From Hypoxylon rubiginosum (Eukaryota > Ascomycota > Sordariomycetes > Xylariales > Hypoxylaceae): a DNA stretch of 64,000 nt. A program made the translations under genes and the position numbers. The notes under the pieces are model-generated. The model had not been told where the DNA came from. It was given only the letters and a program-made list of their open reading frames with translations, and did not search any database. Below are positions 11,961 through 23,446 of the stretch, in pieces (position 1 is the first letter of the stretch; every line of letters begins with the position of its first letter). The stretch lies in assembly GCA_902806565.1 (NCBI GenBank), contig CADCXA010000027.1, positions 496,001 through 560,000 on the forward strand, written 5' to 3'.

Positions 11961-12378
11961 GCGGAGTTACTGATAAAAAGGCGTTACCAAAACCCTTGCA
12001 AAATCCATAGGATCTAGTGTTCCTGTGTAGAGTCTGTCGGTCGCAACAACGATGCGAAGATCCAGGCTGCCTAGTCTGAGGCGAGGGAAAATGCGGTCGA
12101 TAGCAGCCTGCCAGCCGGGTATAAGAAGGTTCAGCTCTCTAGTATATATGAGAGTGCGGAATGTAGGCTATGGTGTTTAGCTTAAGGAGGCGAAGAGCCT
12201 AAACGAAGGTGATGGATGGTCGAAGGGTATAGGCGACCCCTTTTAAGTAACCCTTGTGGGATTTAACGATAGGTGAGATATGGTTTAGTCGTGGGTGCGG
12301 CTATTAGTACGGTAATACCTAGGTAAATACCCTAGTAGGTTGCATATATTATGTACTAATGATAGTGCAATGGGGTAG

Positions 12379-12486
12379 AAAGAGAGGGAGAGAAAGAGAT
12401 AGAGAGAGTGTGTGTGTATGTATGTGTATGTGTGTGTAGGTATATATGTATGTATGTGTATGTGGGTGTATATATGTATGTATGTA

Positions 12487-12533
<47 letters not shown>
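12379..12533. repeat. Compound microsatellite (GA-rich, GTAT, TG)n
   Basis: A purine GA-rich run (12379-12407) leads into alternating GTAT/TGTG units and ends in an uninterrupted (TG)n tract at about 12490-12533. Alternating purine-pyrimidine DNA of this kind can adopt Z-form and is usually length-polymorphic. The His-Thr repeat open frames across it are artefacts of the repeat. Confidence 0.95.
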
Positions 12534-12537
<4 letters not shown>

Positions 12538-13762
12538 TTGGAAGAAATTATTAAAAGAAATCTTTGGGAAAAGAAGTGTTCTTGGAGAGAGAAAACTTGT
12601 AAATAGGGTTTGGGGGAAAATAAATAGTTTTTGGTGTCGTGATCTCGCATAAGGTCCGCATTTCTTTCTGCCATTCGCCCCTGACGATATGAGTTGCGTG
12701 GCCAATGGCCTAATTCGAGAGTAAGCTGTATTCACCAAATTACCTAGGTAGCTGATGAGCTTCTAAGGCACAGCACCTAAGTACCTAATAAAAGTAAACT
12801 ACAGGATTGCTGAACTGAATTTTTGATACAGTAAACAGAGCTCTGGGAATAAATATAACAACCTTACTTACGATCAGATGAACTACGTTACGGGCATGTC
12901 ATACGTGCTAAGAACAGTCTCTATTAACATAGCGAGAGTGCTTCATACATGGACGTAGCTAGGGAGTTTAGCAGCGTCGATAATATAATGGTCTATCTTG
13001 TGTAATTCTTAAGCAGGCACTTTGTATGCTGGGTGTCAAACCAGTTGATGCTGGGAAGAGTGCGTGAAAACACTCTTTTGTTCAATTAGACCTTGCACGG
13101 GGCGTGTCTGGAACCGTACCAGGTAATATCATTTCCTCTTCTCCCTCTTCTCGTTCTCGTTCTTCTTTTCTTCGATCACTCACTTATTCCTTTATTGAGA
13201 CCGAAACATTACTGCCCCCAAATGGTTCTAGAGTTTCGTATATTTCTACTAAAGTAGTTGTCTCCTTGCTGTGTCGAAAAGGATTACTATGAGCGTTCTA
13301 TGCTCTTATGTCGTATGATAACTGCCGTGAATTGAAGTGATAGACCTCATACAGTTGGTGATTGTGGTACACCAAGTGTATTAACTCACTCACTCAGTTA
13401 CGATTAGTTGTTTTCTCAGACTTTAGTAACGTGAATACTGGGTAAGATCTTTGAAGGTTTCGAGGCATAATTTAAGTCTATAAGTGCCTCTGAAGGTATG
13501 TTCCTGAGGAATGGATTACATACATACCTAACGTTGAGAAACCAGGTATTATAGTATCTCGTAGTGGTGGACATTTCGGTAAAGCAATCCCGAAATTAGT
13601 TCTAACCAGGAAGATAGAATGGGTTAAAAGAACCATGTTCCGAAAATGTTCTCGTTGGGGCAGCTGGATAAATCGGGGCGCCTCCGCATTATGTACGGTC
13701 GGTTGTGAACTTACACTTTAGTTCTATCAGTTCGTAGCGGTATCACTACCCTAACCCTTAAA

Positions 13763-14917
13763 ATGATGCATGTTTTAACTCCCTTACGAGTTGCATTAGT
13801 TTTCTTTGCTACCGCAGGTATTTCTGCCGCCCAAGGATGCGTGGGAGACGAAGACTGTAGTCTCAACGGTATATGCTGCCGCTCCTCTGGGAAGTGCAAA
13901 TGCGACCCGGGGTGGCAATCCGATGACTGCGGCATGCTTGACCTGCTACCGGCGGCTCGATGGTCGGGATATAACTACACGAATTTTACCCTGTCCGACT
14001 TTTACAGCACCAAGGGCAACTCATCATGGGGTGGAAACATCATCCAGGACCGCCAGGACAAGGGGCTCTTCCATCTGATTATCGATCAGTTTCCCAGAGG
14101 CTGTGGGCTATCGGGTTGGAGGCCATTCAGCACCGTGATCCGTGCCGAGTCGAGGACCGGCCCAGCTGGTCCCTATCATTACGCGCAAGAGCTCCTTGGC
14201 ACCTTTCGCCACAACGCCAAGGTCATATGGAGCCCTGCTGACCAGATGTATCTCATGTACACGATTGGGATAGAGACTGAGACCCCGGATACGTGCAAGT
14301 CGTACAAATGGGCAAATAACGTCTCCGTCTCCAGCGCCCCTGACGTCCGAGGACCGTGGGCCCCATCAGAACGTCTTCTCGATGGAACGAATCCGACGCC
14401 GTGGCCACTGTGGTCTGAGGATAACCCTACATCAGAAATCGCCCTTGGCGTGGAGGACAATTTCCTCTATAGTGCTGATAGCTTCGGCGGCCCCTACGAG
14501 CTCATCAAGTCGATGCCGTGGAACACGTCGGACTACAGCGACCACTGGACCGAGGATCCATTTCTCTGGCGTGATAAACGGGGGAACTGGCACATATTAT
14601 GCCATTGGATGATCGACATCGCGGAGAGGCACGAGAAGTACCCGCGGGTAGGAGGGCACTTGTTCTCGCGCAGCTTGACGGGTAACTGGGCTTTCAAGGT
14701 ACAGGCCGTGTACAACACGACCGTGCACTTCACGGATGGCGGTCGAACCGACTACTACCGACGAGAGAGGCCTAGGCTATATTTCAGCGACGACGGTAAC
14801 CTTACACCCCTATACCTCATTAACGGAGTACAAGAGTTCAACAGCTCGGCGAGCTACACCTTGGTACAACCTATTGGGAGCAGAGCAAAGCTGTACGAGC
14901 GGGAGCTTGGATTTTGA
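13763..14917 (+). CDS. Secreted EGF-like plus GH43-like beta-propeller protein
   Basis: A single-exon gene of 384 residues. Residues 1 to about 23 are a signal peptide (hydrophobic LRVALVFFATAGISAAQ), so the product is likely secreted. Residues about 26-57 form an EGF-like module with six or more cysteines (CVGDEDC, CKCDPGW). From about 60 to the end the sequence has the repeated aromatic and aspartate pattern of a five-bladed propeller of the GH43/GH32/GH62-like superfamily, with phrases such as HNAKVIWSP, GVEDNFLY and DPFLWRDKRGNWH. Several N-glycosylation sequons (NYTN, NSSW, NTTV) support a secretory route. Substrate is not predictable; a polysaccharide such as arabinan or a galactan is only an inference, and the key propeller acids were not mapped. 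It could also be a catalytically silent carbohydrate-binding protein. Confidence 0.8.
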   Translation: MMHVLTPLRVALVFFATAGISAAQGCVGDEDCSLNGICCRSSGKCKCDPGWQSDDCGMLDLLPAARWSGYNYTNFTLSDFYSTKGNSSWGGNIIQDRQDKGLFHLIIDQFPRGCGLSGWRPFSTVIRAESRTGPAGPYHYAQELLGTFRHNAKVIWSPADQMYLMYTIGIETETPDTCKSYKWANNVSVSSAPDVRGPWAPSERLLDGTNPTPWPLWSEDNPTSEIALGVEDNFLYSADSFGGPYELIKSMPWNTSDYSDHWTEDPFLWRDKRGNWHILCHWMIDIAERHEKYPRVGGHLFSRSLTGNWAFKVQAVYNTTVHFTDGGRTDYYRRERPRLYFSDDGNLTPLYLINGVQEFNSSASYTLVQPIGSRAKLYERELGF

Positions 14918-15537
14918 TCTGTGTCGTCACGTCCGGCGTTAGATATTAATAAATGGTAGCTACCTGCTACAAGATTATGGGCACAGTGACTTACGCCCAG
15001 AATTTAACCTCTGCATCGTGCATACCAGTTCCTTCATTATGACGGTAAAGATCGTCATCGATTGATGCCTGCGTAGCTCAATTAGATAGAGTGCAAGACT
15101 CTTCACCCTGAGGTTACCCCTTTTACTTGAGAGCGTATGTACTAGGAACAAAATAAAATGCCCGGAAGAATCTACTCAAGATCAACTTCAAATAAATGTA
15201 AGAGAAGGACGGGAACGGCGAGGGTCGAACCTGCCACCTTAAGATAACCCCTTTTACCCGGAATTTCTCTCCTTATTTAATCCTACACACCAGTGCCTAT
15301 AATGTTGTCCCCCCCCCCCAGAAATCCTTGCTTCGTGAAGTACGGCGATTACACTGCTAGGGCTCACGGGTCACGTTGAGTATATGCTGTTCTGAAGGTG
15401 CTGTGGTTTGCATGCGGATTAAACCCAATTGCGAATACGAAAACAATGTCTTATTACACATACTACATAGGTACGAATGCTTCTCTCCCGATGGGAACTC
15501 CGAATAGACGCCAATATGATATTCTAGGATCCCTGAC
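14918..15537. other. Intergenic region with tRNA-derived relics
   Basis: A 620-base gap between the convergent ends of the secreted propeller gene and the first SGNH gene. It contains the two tRNA-like half sequences described separately and a C10 homopolymer at about 15309. Nothing else is recognised. Confidence 0.5.
15066..15262. pseudogene. Rearranged tRNA-like halves (tRNA-Lys-like)
   Basis: From 15066 the plus strand reads like the 5' half of a tRNA: a possible acceptor GCCTGCG, an A-box-like TAGCTCAATTAGATAGAGT and an anticodon loop CTCTTCA compatible with Lys(CUU). The T-arm is missing. About 130 bases on, the minus strand (about 15262-15205) reads AGGTGGCAGGTTCGACC, a B-box-like T-arm, in the opposite orientation. 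A short near-identical string (TACCCCTTTTAC / TAACCCCTTTTACC) lies beside each half. This looks like a broken and partly inverted tRNA or tRNA-derived SINE remnant. The acceptor ends do not pair, so a functional tRNA is not supported. Confidence 0.4.
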
Positions 15538-16686
15538 TTAAACAGTCCCGCGTCGTCCCTTGAATGGGCTTCTCCTGATTGGAGGCTTGGTACCCAGCTC
15601 GGCGGCGGCTTCTTTCTCCTTGGCTAACCGGTCTTCGTTTGCTTTGATCGCGTCTTCGGCATCCCTAGCAGCGTCGCCATCCTCCGGCACGCCGTTTTCC
15701 ACCGGAGCCTGCAGCCAGCCGTTCTTCTCGACCTCGAGGATCTTCTCCATGAAGATGTCGCCCATCTTGAAATAGCCGACGTCGGTCGGATGCATCCCGT
15801 CCGGCCCGATATCCACGTCGCGCAGGACGCGGTTGGGCAGGCCCTGGTCGTAGTGCATCTCCGCCATCGTCACCGGCTTGCCCTCGCGGATGAGGTCGAT
15901 TGCCACCTGGCGGATCTGCGCGTTGGAGCTCTTGACGCAGCGCTCCGTCCCATCCCACGGGCTCGTTATAATGGTCGACATGATTATGGTGGCTCGCGGC
16001 GACGCCTCGAACAGGAAATCGACGAGCTCTCGCATACTCTGCAAGACGTAGGCCGGCCCCCAGTGGTCCATCTGGAAACAGTCGCTCGATCCCGCGTTGA
16101 TTAAGAATAGGTTCGGTTGCACTTGTGGCACGACCTCCTTGAGGCGGTCGAGGGTTGGTTTTATGGGCTGGGCGCCAAACGCCTGGACATCGTTGTCCTT
16201 GAAGTCGCCGTACCGGTTCTAGAGATAAGCCGACGAGATCAGCACAATGAATAAAAGAGCCCAAGGTTTGGGGATGGGATCATACCTGACCGACATAGTT
16301 GACGGGATTGCCCCTAGAAACAAGCCAGTCCCGGATTTGTTTCCGATAACCTACTTCGCCAGTAGAGTGCTCGCCCAGGGTCATCGACGCGCCTATGAAC
16401 ATTACGCGAAGGGGGATCCCACCCGCCAGAGGACCGGCTCCGGTATGTGTAAGGCGATTCCATCCATCGCGGGCGGCGTCGGGGTTGGGTTGAAGAAATA
16501 CGACTATGTTGGCTTGTGCGTTAGCCTAGCATCAGACGGCGCGTGCCTGGGGGGGCCCGGGGGAATGGGGGAGATGGGCTTACCTATTAGAAACAGCAAT
16601 AGTCCAGATACAGTTATGATTTTGTGAAGGTTAGGTAACTGCTTCCATCGCAAGTGAAGCGTAGATAGGCGCGATTGTAACAGCAT
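15538..16686 (-). CDS. Membrane-anchored SGNH/GDSL-type hydrolase
   Basis: Three exons, 16686-16584, 16512-16286 and 16218-15538, with introns of 71 and 67 nt whose joins keep frame, giving 336 residues. Residues about 21-40 (IITVSGLLLFLIANIVVFL) are one uncleaved hydrophobic segment, suggesting a type II signal anchor with the catalytic domain outside the cytosol. Block I is FIGASMTLGE, with Ala in place of the usual Asp of GDS but keeping the nucleophile Ser. A later block INAGSSDC sits where GxND is expected. Block V DGMHPTDVGY supplies the Asp-His pair. The C-terminus is charged and low-complexity with many Glu, Lys and Arg. Family: esterase/lipase, possibly acetyl esterase acting on polysaccharide; the substrate is unknown. 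Confidence 0.8.
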
Positions 16687-17973
16687 CTTGGTGAGAGACC
16701 CATCTGCTCCTTGATGGTTGTAATTACTACCTGTCTGCGATGTTTGCAGGAAGCGCTACGAGACACGAGACTCACGAGACTAGGGCCTTACGAATATTGC
16801 TTTTTTAGGCTCAGGGGTCTGTCCAACGTTTGGAGCCTTTACGAGCTGACGAGGTAACCATGTACCTATGTATAACCCCCGCTAACCCGTAATTTTTGTA
16901 AGTACGAATAGGCTTGTCGCTCTTATCGTCAGTAGGTCCTATCCTTCGCTATCTTAGTCAGGAACCGGGATCAACATTTGGTTCGGGATTAAGAGTGCTA
17001 AGAGTGTCCAACCAACATTGAAAGCAGGGACCTAAAATTTAAGTTAACCTTGGCAACACTCTGAACCGGGAGATCGGCACCTCCACGTGTACCCACCTGG
17101 GCAGTTACCTCCTATCTACTACTTCGTAAACCGTACCTAATCATTTCTATCTGAAATGTCATCAGGGCAGCAGGGTTCGATTAGGCAATAAATCGCTCCA
17201 TATTCAAACCGAAAATGCTCTTGTAGTTCGGTACGTTGTTATACGTCATCTTGCTCAGCAGCTAGTCGACCAAGCCCCAGGCAATTTGACCGCCGTGAAA
17301 AAAAGGGTTTCGGGGACTACTTAAAGGCTATTTATTACAGCTACAATACATCCATTACCTTCTACAACCAAGTTCTTCGGCCTCTCAGCCGAGACTGTTT
17401 CACCTTCTAGTCCGCTACCCGACAACAACGTAGACGGCCTTTCGAACGACGCTGCTTTCGCAGGGAACCAATCACACACGGTCGACAATCGATCGCCCTA
17501 TACGTCAAGGCCATGTTGGGAAACGATCCGAGAAACATACAAGGGCGTGCCAGGGTTTCTAGGTGAACTACCAGGCAAAGAAAGCAAAGATAAGCTAAGA
17601 GAAACATCACGATATCACAATAGCCCGCTCGAAACCCTCCACAAAGTAATTCAAGAAGCGCACTGAAATGTAATGGATTCAACCATGACCGAGTCGGCAA
17701 TATAAAAGCGGGTTTGGTACAATCGACTGGGATTCCTCAGCACCCCCATGCCAAGGCCTATCAAGTCCTTGTAGATGCCTTGATGGAAACTTCAAGTGCA
17801 AGGACAGAAGGCTCTGCGTGCCAACATAAAAGTTAATTTCATTTCCTGCAATGATTTTCTTCAATATGTACAATCAGAATAGTATCAGTATGACATGCCG
17901 GGGCAAGCATCCTGATGGACGGCCATACCGCCATCACATCCCAAACCCCCGGAGTCTAGCTGCCATAACACTT
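16687..17973. other. Intergenic region between two SGNH genes
   Basis: Nearly 1.3 kb with no supported gene. It should carry the promoter of the upstream-lying 15538-16686 gene and the 3' flank of the 17974-19217 gene. The short open frames in it have no spliced continuation or domain. Confidence 0.5.
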
Positions 17974-19217
17974 TTACGCCGTGAATGGGAGTTCCACTTG
18001 CTGGGCCGCCTGGGCCGCTTTGGCCGCCTGAGCAACCTGGAAGGCGTTGACGAGAGCCGGGTACCAAACGTTCATCATCTTCGTGTCACCGGCAGCATTC
18101 GGGTGGACGCCGTCGCGTAAGTCCGAAGTACCTGGTTGGGTGCGTCAGTAACTCAATCCTTCATGTCCTAGGAGGATCGCAAGATTCTGGGGTTTCATGT
18201 TCCGGGAAGGCCACATGTTTGTAGTCAAACCTATGTAATTCGAATGGGTGGCGGAGAGATCACTTTACGTACTACAAGAGAATTAGCTATGGATAACTCG
18301 ACACGAAAAGGGGAATCAAGAAAAAGGGTTGAGGATTCGGATCCGGCACGCTTTTCATACATACCCTGAGAAACCTAGCACACATTTGTTAGCACAAGAA
18401 CTAGTGAATTTCAAGCGAAATGTATTTTAAGGGGTTAATTAAAGGACTGAAAAGGGGGGTGGCGAAAGTTGGCTATAGAACTAGAGCGTCTAAGATTCAT
18501 ATAGGCCGAAGCCAGATAGGTACCTAGGTACGTATATGATCGGCTTCAAGTGAGCCTTATATGGATGGTGCTTACCTGTGTATTGATCGACTACCCAGAT
18601 CGGGGACTCAGTCGTGTTGAGACCCTTCGCCCAGGGGATGATGGCCGCGTTCAGACTCTGGATCTGAGTGTTATAGCTGCCGAAACCCATGGGGATGATT
18701 TGAGCAACCTAATTCCGATATGGGATTAATACTCAGTCACTAGGTATCTATGAAGAACAGGTAGAGAATCTCAGGGACAACTTACGACAATCTTCATGCT
18801 GGGGTTGCTCTTCCTCATGACCCCGACCAAGGTCGTGAAAGCAGCAATGATATCGTTGACCGGCTTGTTCTGCTGCACAATGTCGTTGGTGCCCAGGTGC
18901 ATCGTAATGACGTCCGCCGGGTTCGTGTTGAGCCATCCGACGAGCTGCTGCCTGTTGGCGATGTCGATGGCCAGGAAGCCGGAGTGGCCTTCGTTGTCAC
19001 GGTCATAGGTACTGTCCTGGCAGTTGTTTTCGGTTTTGCCGGAGCCAACCCAGTTCACCGTTCCCCACTCGGTGGCCTTTAGCTTCTCCCAGAGCATCGC
19101 GCGCCAGCAGATGATCTCGGTGATAGAGTCACCAAAGGGCATATAGCGGAGCGTGGCATTCTGGGCCGCGGTTGCTCCCAGAAGCACAGCGACGGGCAGG
19201 ATCTTGTTGAAAATCAT
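17974..19217 (-). CDS. Secreted SGNH hydrolase, CE3-like acetyl esterase
   Basis: Model exons are 19217-18786, 18708-18576 and 18131-17974, which together keep frame for 240 residues. The start opens a signal peptide (FNKILPVAVLLGATAAQ). Block I is YMPFGDSITE, block III is HLGTNDIVQQ, and block V is DLRDGVHPNAAG, so all three catalytic blocks of the SGNH fold are present. The spacing and the WVVDQYTG strand fit the carbohydrate esterase 3 type of fungal acetyl xylan esterase, which removes acetyl groups from plant xylan outside the cell. The second intron would be 444 nt, long for this genome, and contains a good TGCTAAC branch, TAG acceptor and GTATGT donor around 18366-18395, so a micro-exon is possible. 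The C-terminal tail is Ala/Gln-rich. Confidence 0.85.
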
Positions 19218-22200
19218 GATTGCGTCTGAAGAATGAAGAAGCTAAATGTTGAATGGCTTGGATCTGGGGCTTGGATCTGGGTAAGAGGATTTCTCCCAGT
19301 CAGACCGGCGGTCTCAGTTGGGTCTTATAGACGTCTGTGTGTCTCATAGCCACTGTAAGCTGAAATGGAGGTTACACATCGTAGTAATCTTAGGTCCCTG
19401 CCAAGCGCGGCTAAATTATGGCCATTTGCGAATACGTGAGCTTGAAATATCAATATAAACGTTGAAATTATCCTCGAGCTGCGGGAGCGCCGAATGGGGT
19501 TCTATTCGGCGGAAGATCGACTCCGAGTTTAGGGGGTATCGAGAAAAAAACCTTCCTTTCAACCGGGTCCATGACCACATGGCTTCCACGTGGAATAAAG
19601 ACCCATGCAGCCCTCCCGAGTCAAGAAGAGCCCTGTTAGGGTGGTAGATCCGAGGAGCGGGATGACAACTAGAAGACGGGATTGGCGATGTAGCCACGAG
19701 GTTCAATATATCCGCCTGATACCTCAATATATATTCGACTCGCCCATTCGCGAACCTCAACACACTTCACAAGTCCCATATTGTATCATACCGTATATAG
19801 TATCCCACGTGGCTTGTTCAAGGATATTTATATTCTGAAACTCTTTGTATTGTCTATATGCAGGGGACAAGACCGGAACTTTTGTATAAGTGATCTAGTT
19901 CCAACCCATCTGCTGAGAAATGGGTTTACATGCCTACAGTAATCCTAGGGTAATAATTGCCGATATATTTCTATTGTCCAAGTATATGAAATGGAATATT
20001 CTAATATGCTTCCTGCAGCTTCTGGGATTACTTGGCCAGAACGTCACTTTTCATGATGTACATAAGCCCCCGTTGCAAGATACTTGTATCCTATCCAGAT
20101 CCACCTAGCATTGCCATATTATATTAATAACGACCTGTTAGAAATAGCCCCCTTTCTCATATTGACTATGTGGAACCGTTACTATCTTGGCCACGTGGAG
20201 GTTATTACCAAGTAAGTCGCTTTGCATCTCTCAAGCATTTCCGTGGAGCTACCCGCACCTCTATGACATGAAGGACTGAGTTGGAGAATACGCTCGCACA
20301 CCCACAAATCCGCCGGAAGGGAATTATACTACCGAAGTCGGTAACGTCACCATGAAGTGTAGAAGATACGATACGATTCGATTCGATTTAGTCTAATCAC
20401 GTATAATTCAACCACCGTGTCCTATATACCCAGAACAAATCGACGGAAGTGTCCGTTCAGGGAACTTCTAGTGAACCAGGAGAGCAATATATTTTATGCA
20501 TACAATATGTCAACTTTGTCTTGGTCCTTGCTACCCACGTGGCTATCCATGTAACATGGAACATTCTCCTGCTTCGAGGTGTCAATATCACCACCCACCG
20601 GAGACTCACCTCGTTATTAAGTGAACAGATATTGCGGATCTTCGTTGGAGAAAAGGCACCTATGCATCTAAATTAGCTCCGGGGTGTGTTCCAGGTTGTA
20701 CTTTAGGGATACTAGAGGCCGAAAATAAGTCCAACTGCAGTAGGAAACAGTAATATTCCTCGTTGTAGACAGGTGTCCTAGTAATAATAGTGTACTCACT
20801 AGGATTCAGTTATCTTTCCATGATGACTAGGATTGCCGGACTAGGACTAAATGACATGAGAATAGGGTTAAGTTCCCAAGCTCAACGGTGCAGCTTTGAC
20901 ACTACCTACCTGGTACCTACCTAAGTACGCTGAGTACCACGATCTACACTAATGTACCTACAGTGAAGAAGCTTTGGAACATAGCCGTAAGAGCGTCCAA
21001 GGTACCTTGGCCTTTGCATATATTTACTTCTAGGCTCGTTCAGAAAGTAAATAGGCAGTAGGTTGGGGCTTACATCAGGGGCATGGCAAGCGTCTCCCCG
21101 GATAATGAACTATTCGCTATCAAACGCTAGTGATCTTCGGAATACTTCCTGCGTACATTGAATCTAGAAGAATAAAGACTTACCCCGGAAAATCCTTCAT
21201 TATAACTGGCTGTCTTGTCCAGACCCAGATATAAAGGGACTGACGGGTCATACATCTTTTAATTTGGATGAGTTGCTTCATTATAAGCCGCCCAAAAGTA
21301 GCGATATAGTATGATGCTACATTCTAGTTACCACGTCAGATCCAAAGCTTAGGGGTTAGTGGGTGTGTTCCTAAGGTCGCTGTGCCCCCTCACTATCACC
21401 ACAAGCATATTCTCAAACGAGTATGCGGAACCAACCCCGTCTTACCGTAGCTCCGATATGGGGGCATGCTGCTTGATTATAGCCGCTCCTTTTCATGTAG
21501 AGGCAACCACTAAGAGACATTTTAGGCCCATCACTCCTGGCATCGATCGGTGACCATGAGGGCCAGATGCACTCTATCTATATTTATTGGATGCTTCCAC
21601 TTCGGATGCAACCAGGAAATTATGAAGCTTAAGATCTAGATGATCTCACTGGTCATAGACGACCTCTTAGGATGCTCGATTGCTCCAAACGCTTTCAGGG
21701 GTAAAGTATCCGTTTGCCCGGACGCCACGCAACCAAGGCGACTACTAATTGTAATACGAAGGACATGCGTAGTATGCCGAGGCCATCCATAACAACAATA
21801 TGCTGATGACGGCCGGTTCAAGATGTAACTGGATTTTACCTCTTTCCTGATCGTGGAAGGGGAAGAAGAGTTCCGATTAGCCTCACACAGTGATGCTGGT
21901 GTCACTCTACTTTGTTGCAACTGCCACGTAGCGAGTTGCGACCATTGAAACATTCATAGCCTAAGATACTACCTATAAGGTGATACTATTATTAAGTTTG
22001 CCTTTGAGTCGACAGCATTGACCCTCCCCCCTATTTATGGCGGAGCCGGCTCAGGCAACTCCTTTAACCAACCGACATGCGCAATTGCAAATTTTCTATA
22101 CATATATAAAACCACTAGCTATAATAGTACACACGTATACCTAGATACTTAGGTATGTTTTATATATCAGCTGAATCGGGACTTGGCTTGATCAAAATGT

Positions 22201-23446
22201 GCACTTTGGGGTTACCTCAGGTGTTCCGACACACACTATATGCGCTAGCCTTCTTTCCACGCATTGTCTTTAGTATTCTGATCAAGCCTTTGTAGATAGC
22301 TTCTAGCGATCCAACTGTCCGCATTGTACCACTCCGAGACGGTGGAACGGGACACGGATACCTAGGTAGCTATCGATCAGGTACTTACTAATGCCATACT
22401 ACTGTCCCGTTTCTTTTGTGTGCTGATTATCTGTAAACGGTAGCTAGACGAAGTTGACATGAAGCACGAAATGACCAAGGAATTGTCTGGCTGAAAAGCA
22501 TGACACGGCATGTGGGCGACGCCACCTCTATTAGCCCCCTATCCTCTTATCCACTCACTTCCACGGAATCGAAATGAGGCAGCCTATGGCGATATAGACA
22601 GAGGCTATAAGAATCTAGACATGCGGCTCTAGCCTTCGATTTCCCTTATCTCCTCGCCAACGATGGAGATGCACTGCCCACCATAATACAGCGCATGCAT
22701 CTTTTGGGCTCACAAATCTCCCCCGCCTTTTCACCCCGCAAGATTATGAACTGCCTCTCATGATACTACATAGTAGAAGAGAAGCGGACGAGGCTTTGAG
22801 TTCTTTATTTTTTATTCTGCTGCGGATGTGACGATGACAGCATGTCAGGATGCCACTTAAATGATGGGATTGTATAATGGGTCGGGTTACGAACGACAGC
22901 CCCCCTTACCAAACTACCGGGGCGCGTGGAGTGATGAGTCAGATTTTTTAAATCTACCGCCTGCGTCGCGGCCCCTTTCTGCCCCCATCTCACGTCGATC
23001 TATTTACACACAAAAATATAAGTGGTAAGACTATAACAAGCTCATGGTAGCCTAGCTATCGCCCGTAGCCAATAGGCAAAGTCGTACGTCTGAACAAGTG
23101 CAAGCAGGCAGAGGCACCGATTACGATTTCGCTTATGGATGCCCACCCATTCGGTGAGGCTGCGCGCTTGCAGATACTAGTTCGGTCTGTTTGCATCTCA
23201 TGGATCACCTTGCTACCCCGGTCTATGTATAGCAGGTAAGACGCATTATTCGCCGGATGATATAATGACGACATGTGGGACGTTGGGACGCAGCCTCGTC
23301 CTAGAGTCATAAAGTCTACAGCTGTGCCCGTAAGAAAAGTGAGTAATATAATGTCCGGCTTCACATTCTCCTGTTTAGCTGCGTATAAGAGGATATCTAC
23401 TGGCTCGTGCTCCTACTCATACCTAAGTCGAACATAACACCCAAGT
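19218..23446. other. Long gene-poor region
   Basis: More than 4 kb in which no gene can be defended on either strand; open frames are short and domainless. It contains four CCACGTGG octamers between 19586 and 20542 (listed separately), TACCTAGGTA-like motifs near 20905, 22137 and 22360, and a short GATTC/GATAC tandem near 20367. Composition is slightly AT-leaning but not RIP-like. Confidence 0.5.
19586..20542. promoter_or_regulatory. Cluster of four CCACGTGG octamers
   Basis: The palindromic octamer CCACGTGG occurs at 19586-19593, 19805-19812, 20191-20198 and 20535-20542. CACGTG is the core E-box bound by bHLH regulators in fungi. The cluster starts about 370 bp upstream of the CE3-like gene start at 19217 and could be a regulatory region for it, or the remains of a repeat family. 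No direct evidence of binding is available. Confidence 0.25.

Larger units (their letters stand above)
8992..13762. other. Long gene-poor region
   Basis: Nearly 4.8 kb with no intact gene that can be defended. It includes scattered coding-like fragments on the minus strand (10044-10860), one open frame of doubtful status (11229-11960), a large microsatellite (12379-12533), and many copies of the TACCTAGGTA-like motif, for example around 9655, 9810, 11110 and 12310. The sequence next to 8991 should include the BTB promoter and that next to 13763 the promoter of the secreted protein gene. Confidence 0.5.

Noticed and set aside
12285..12738. His-Thr repeat open reading frames
   Set aside because: They are translations of the (TG)n/(GTAT)n microsatellite and have no non-repetitive coding support.
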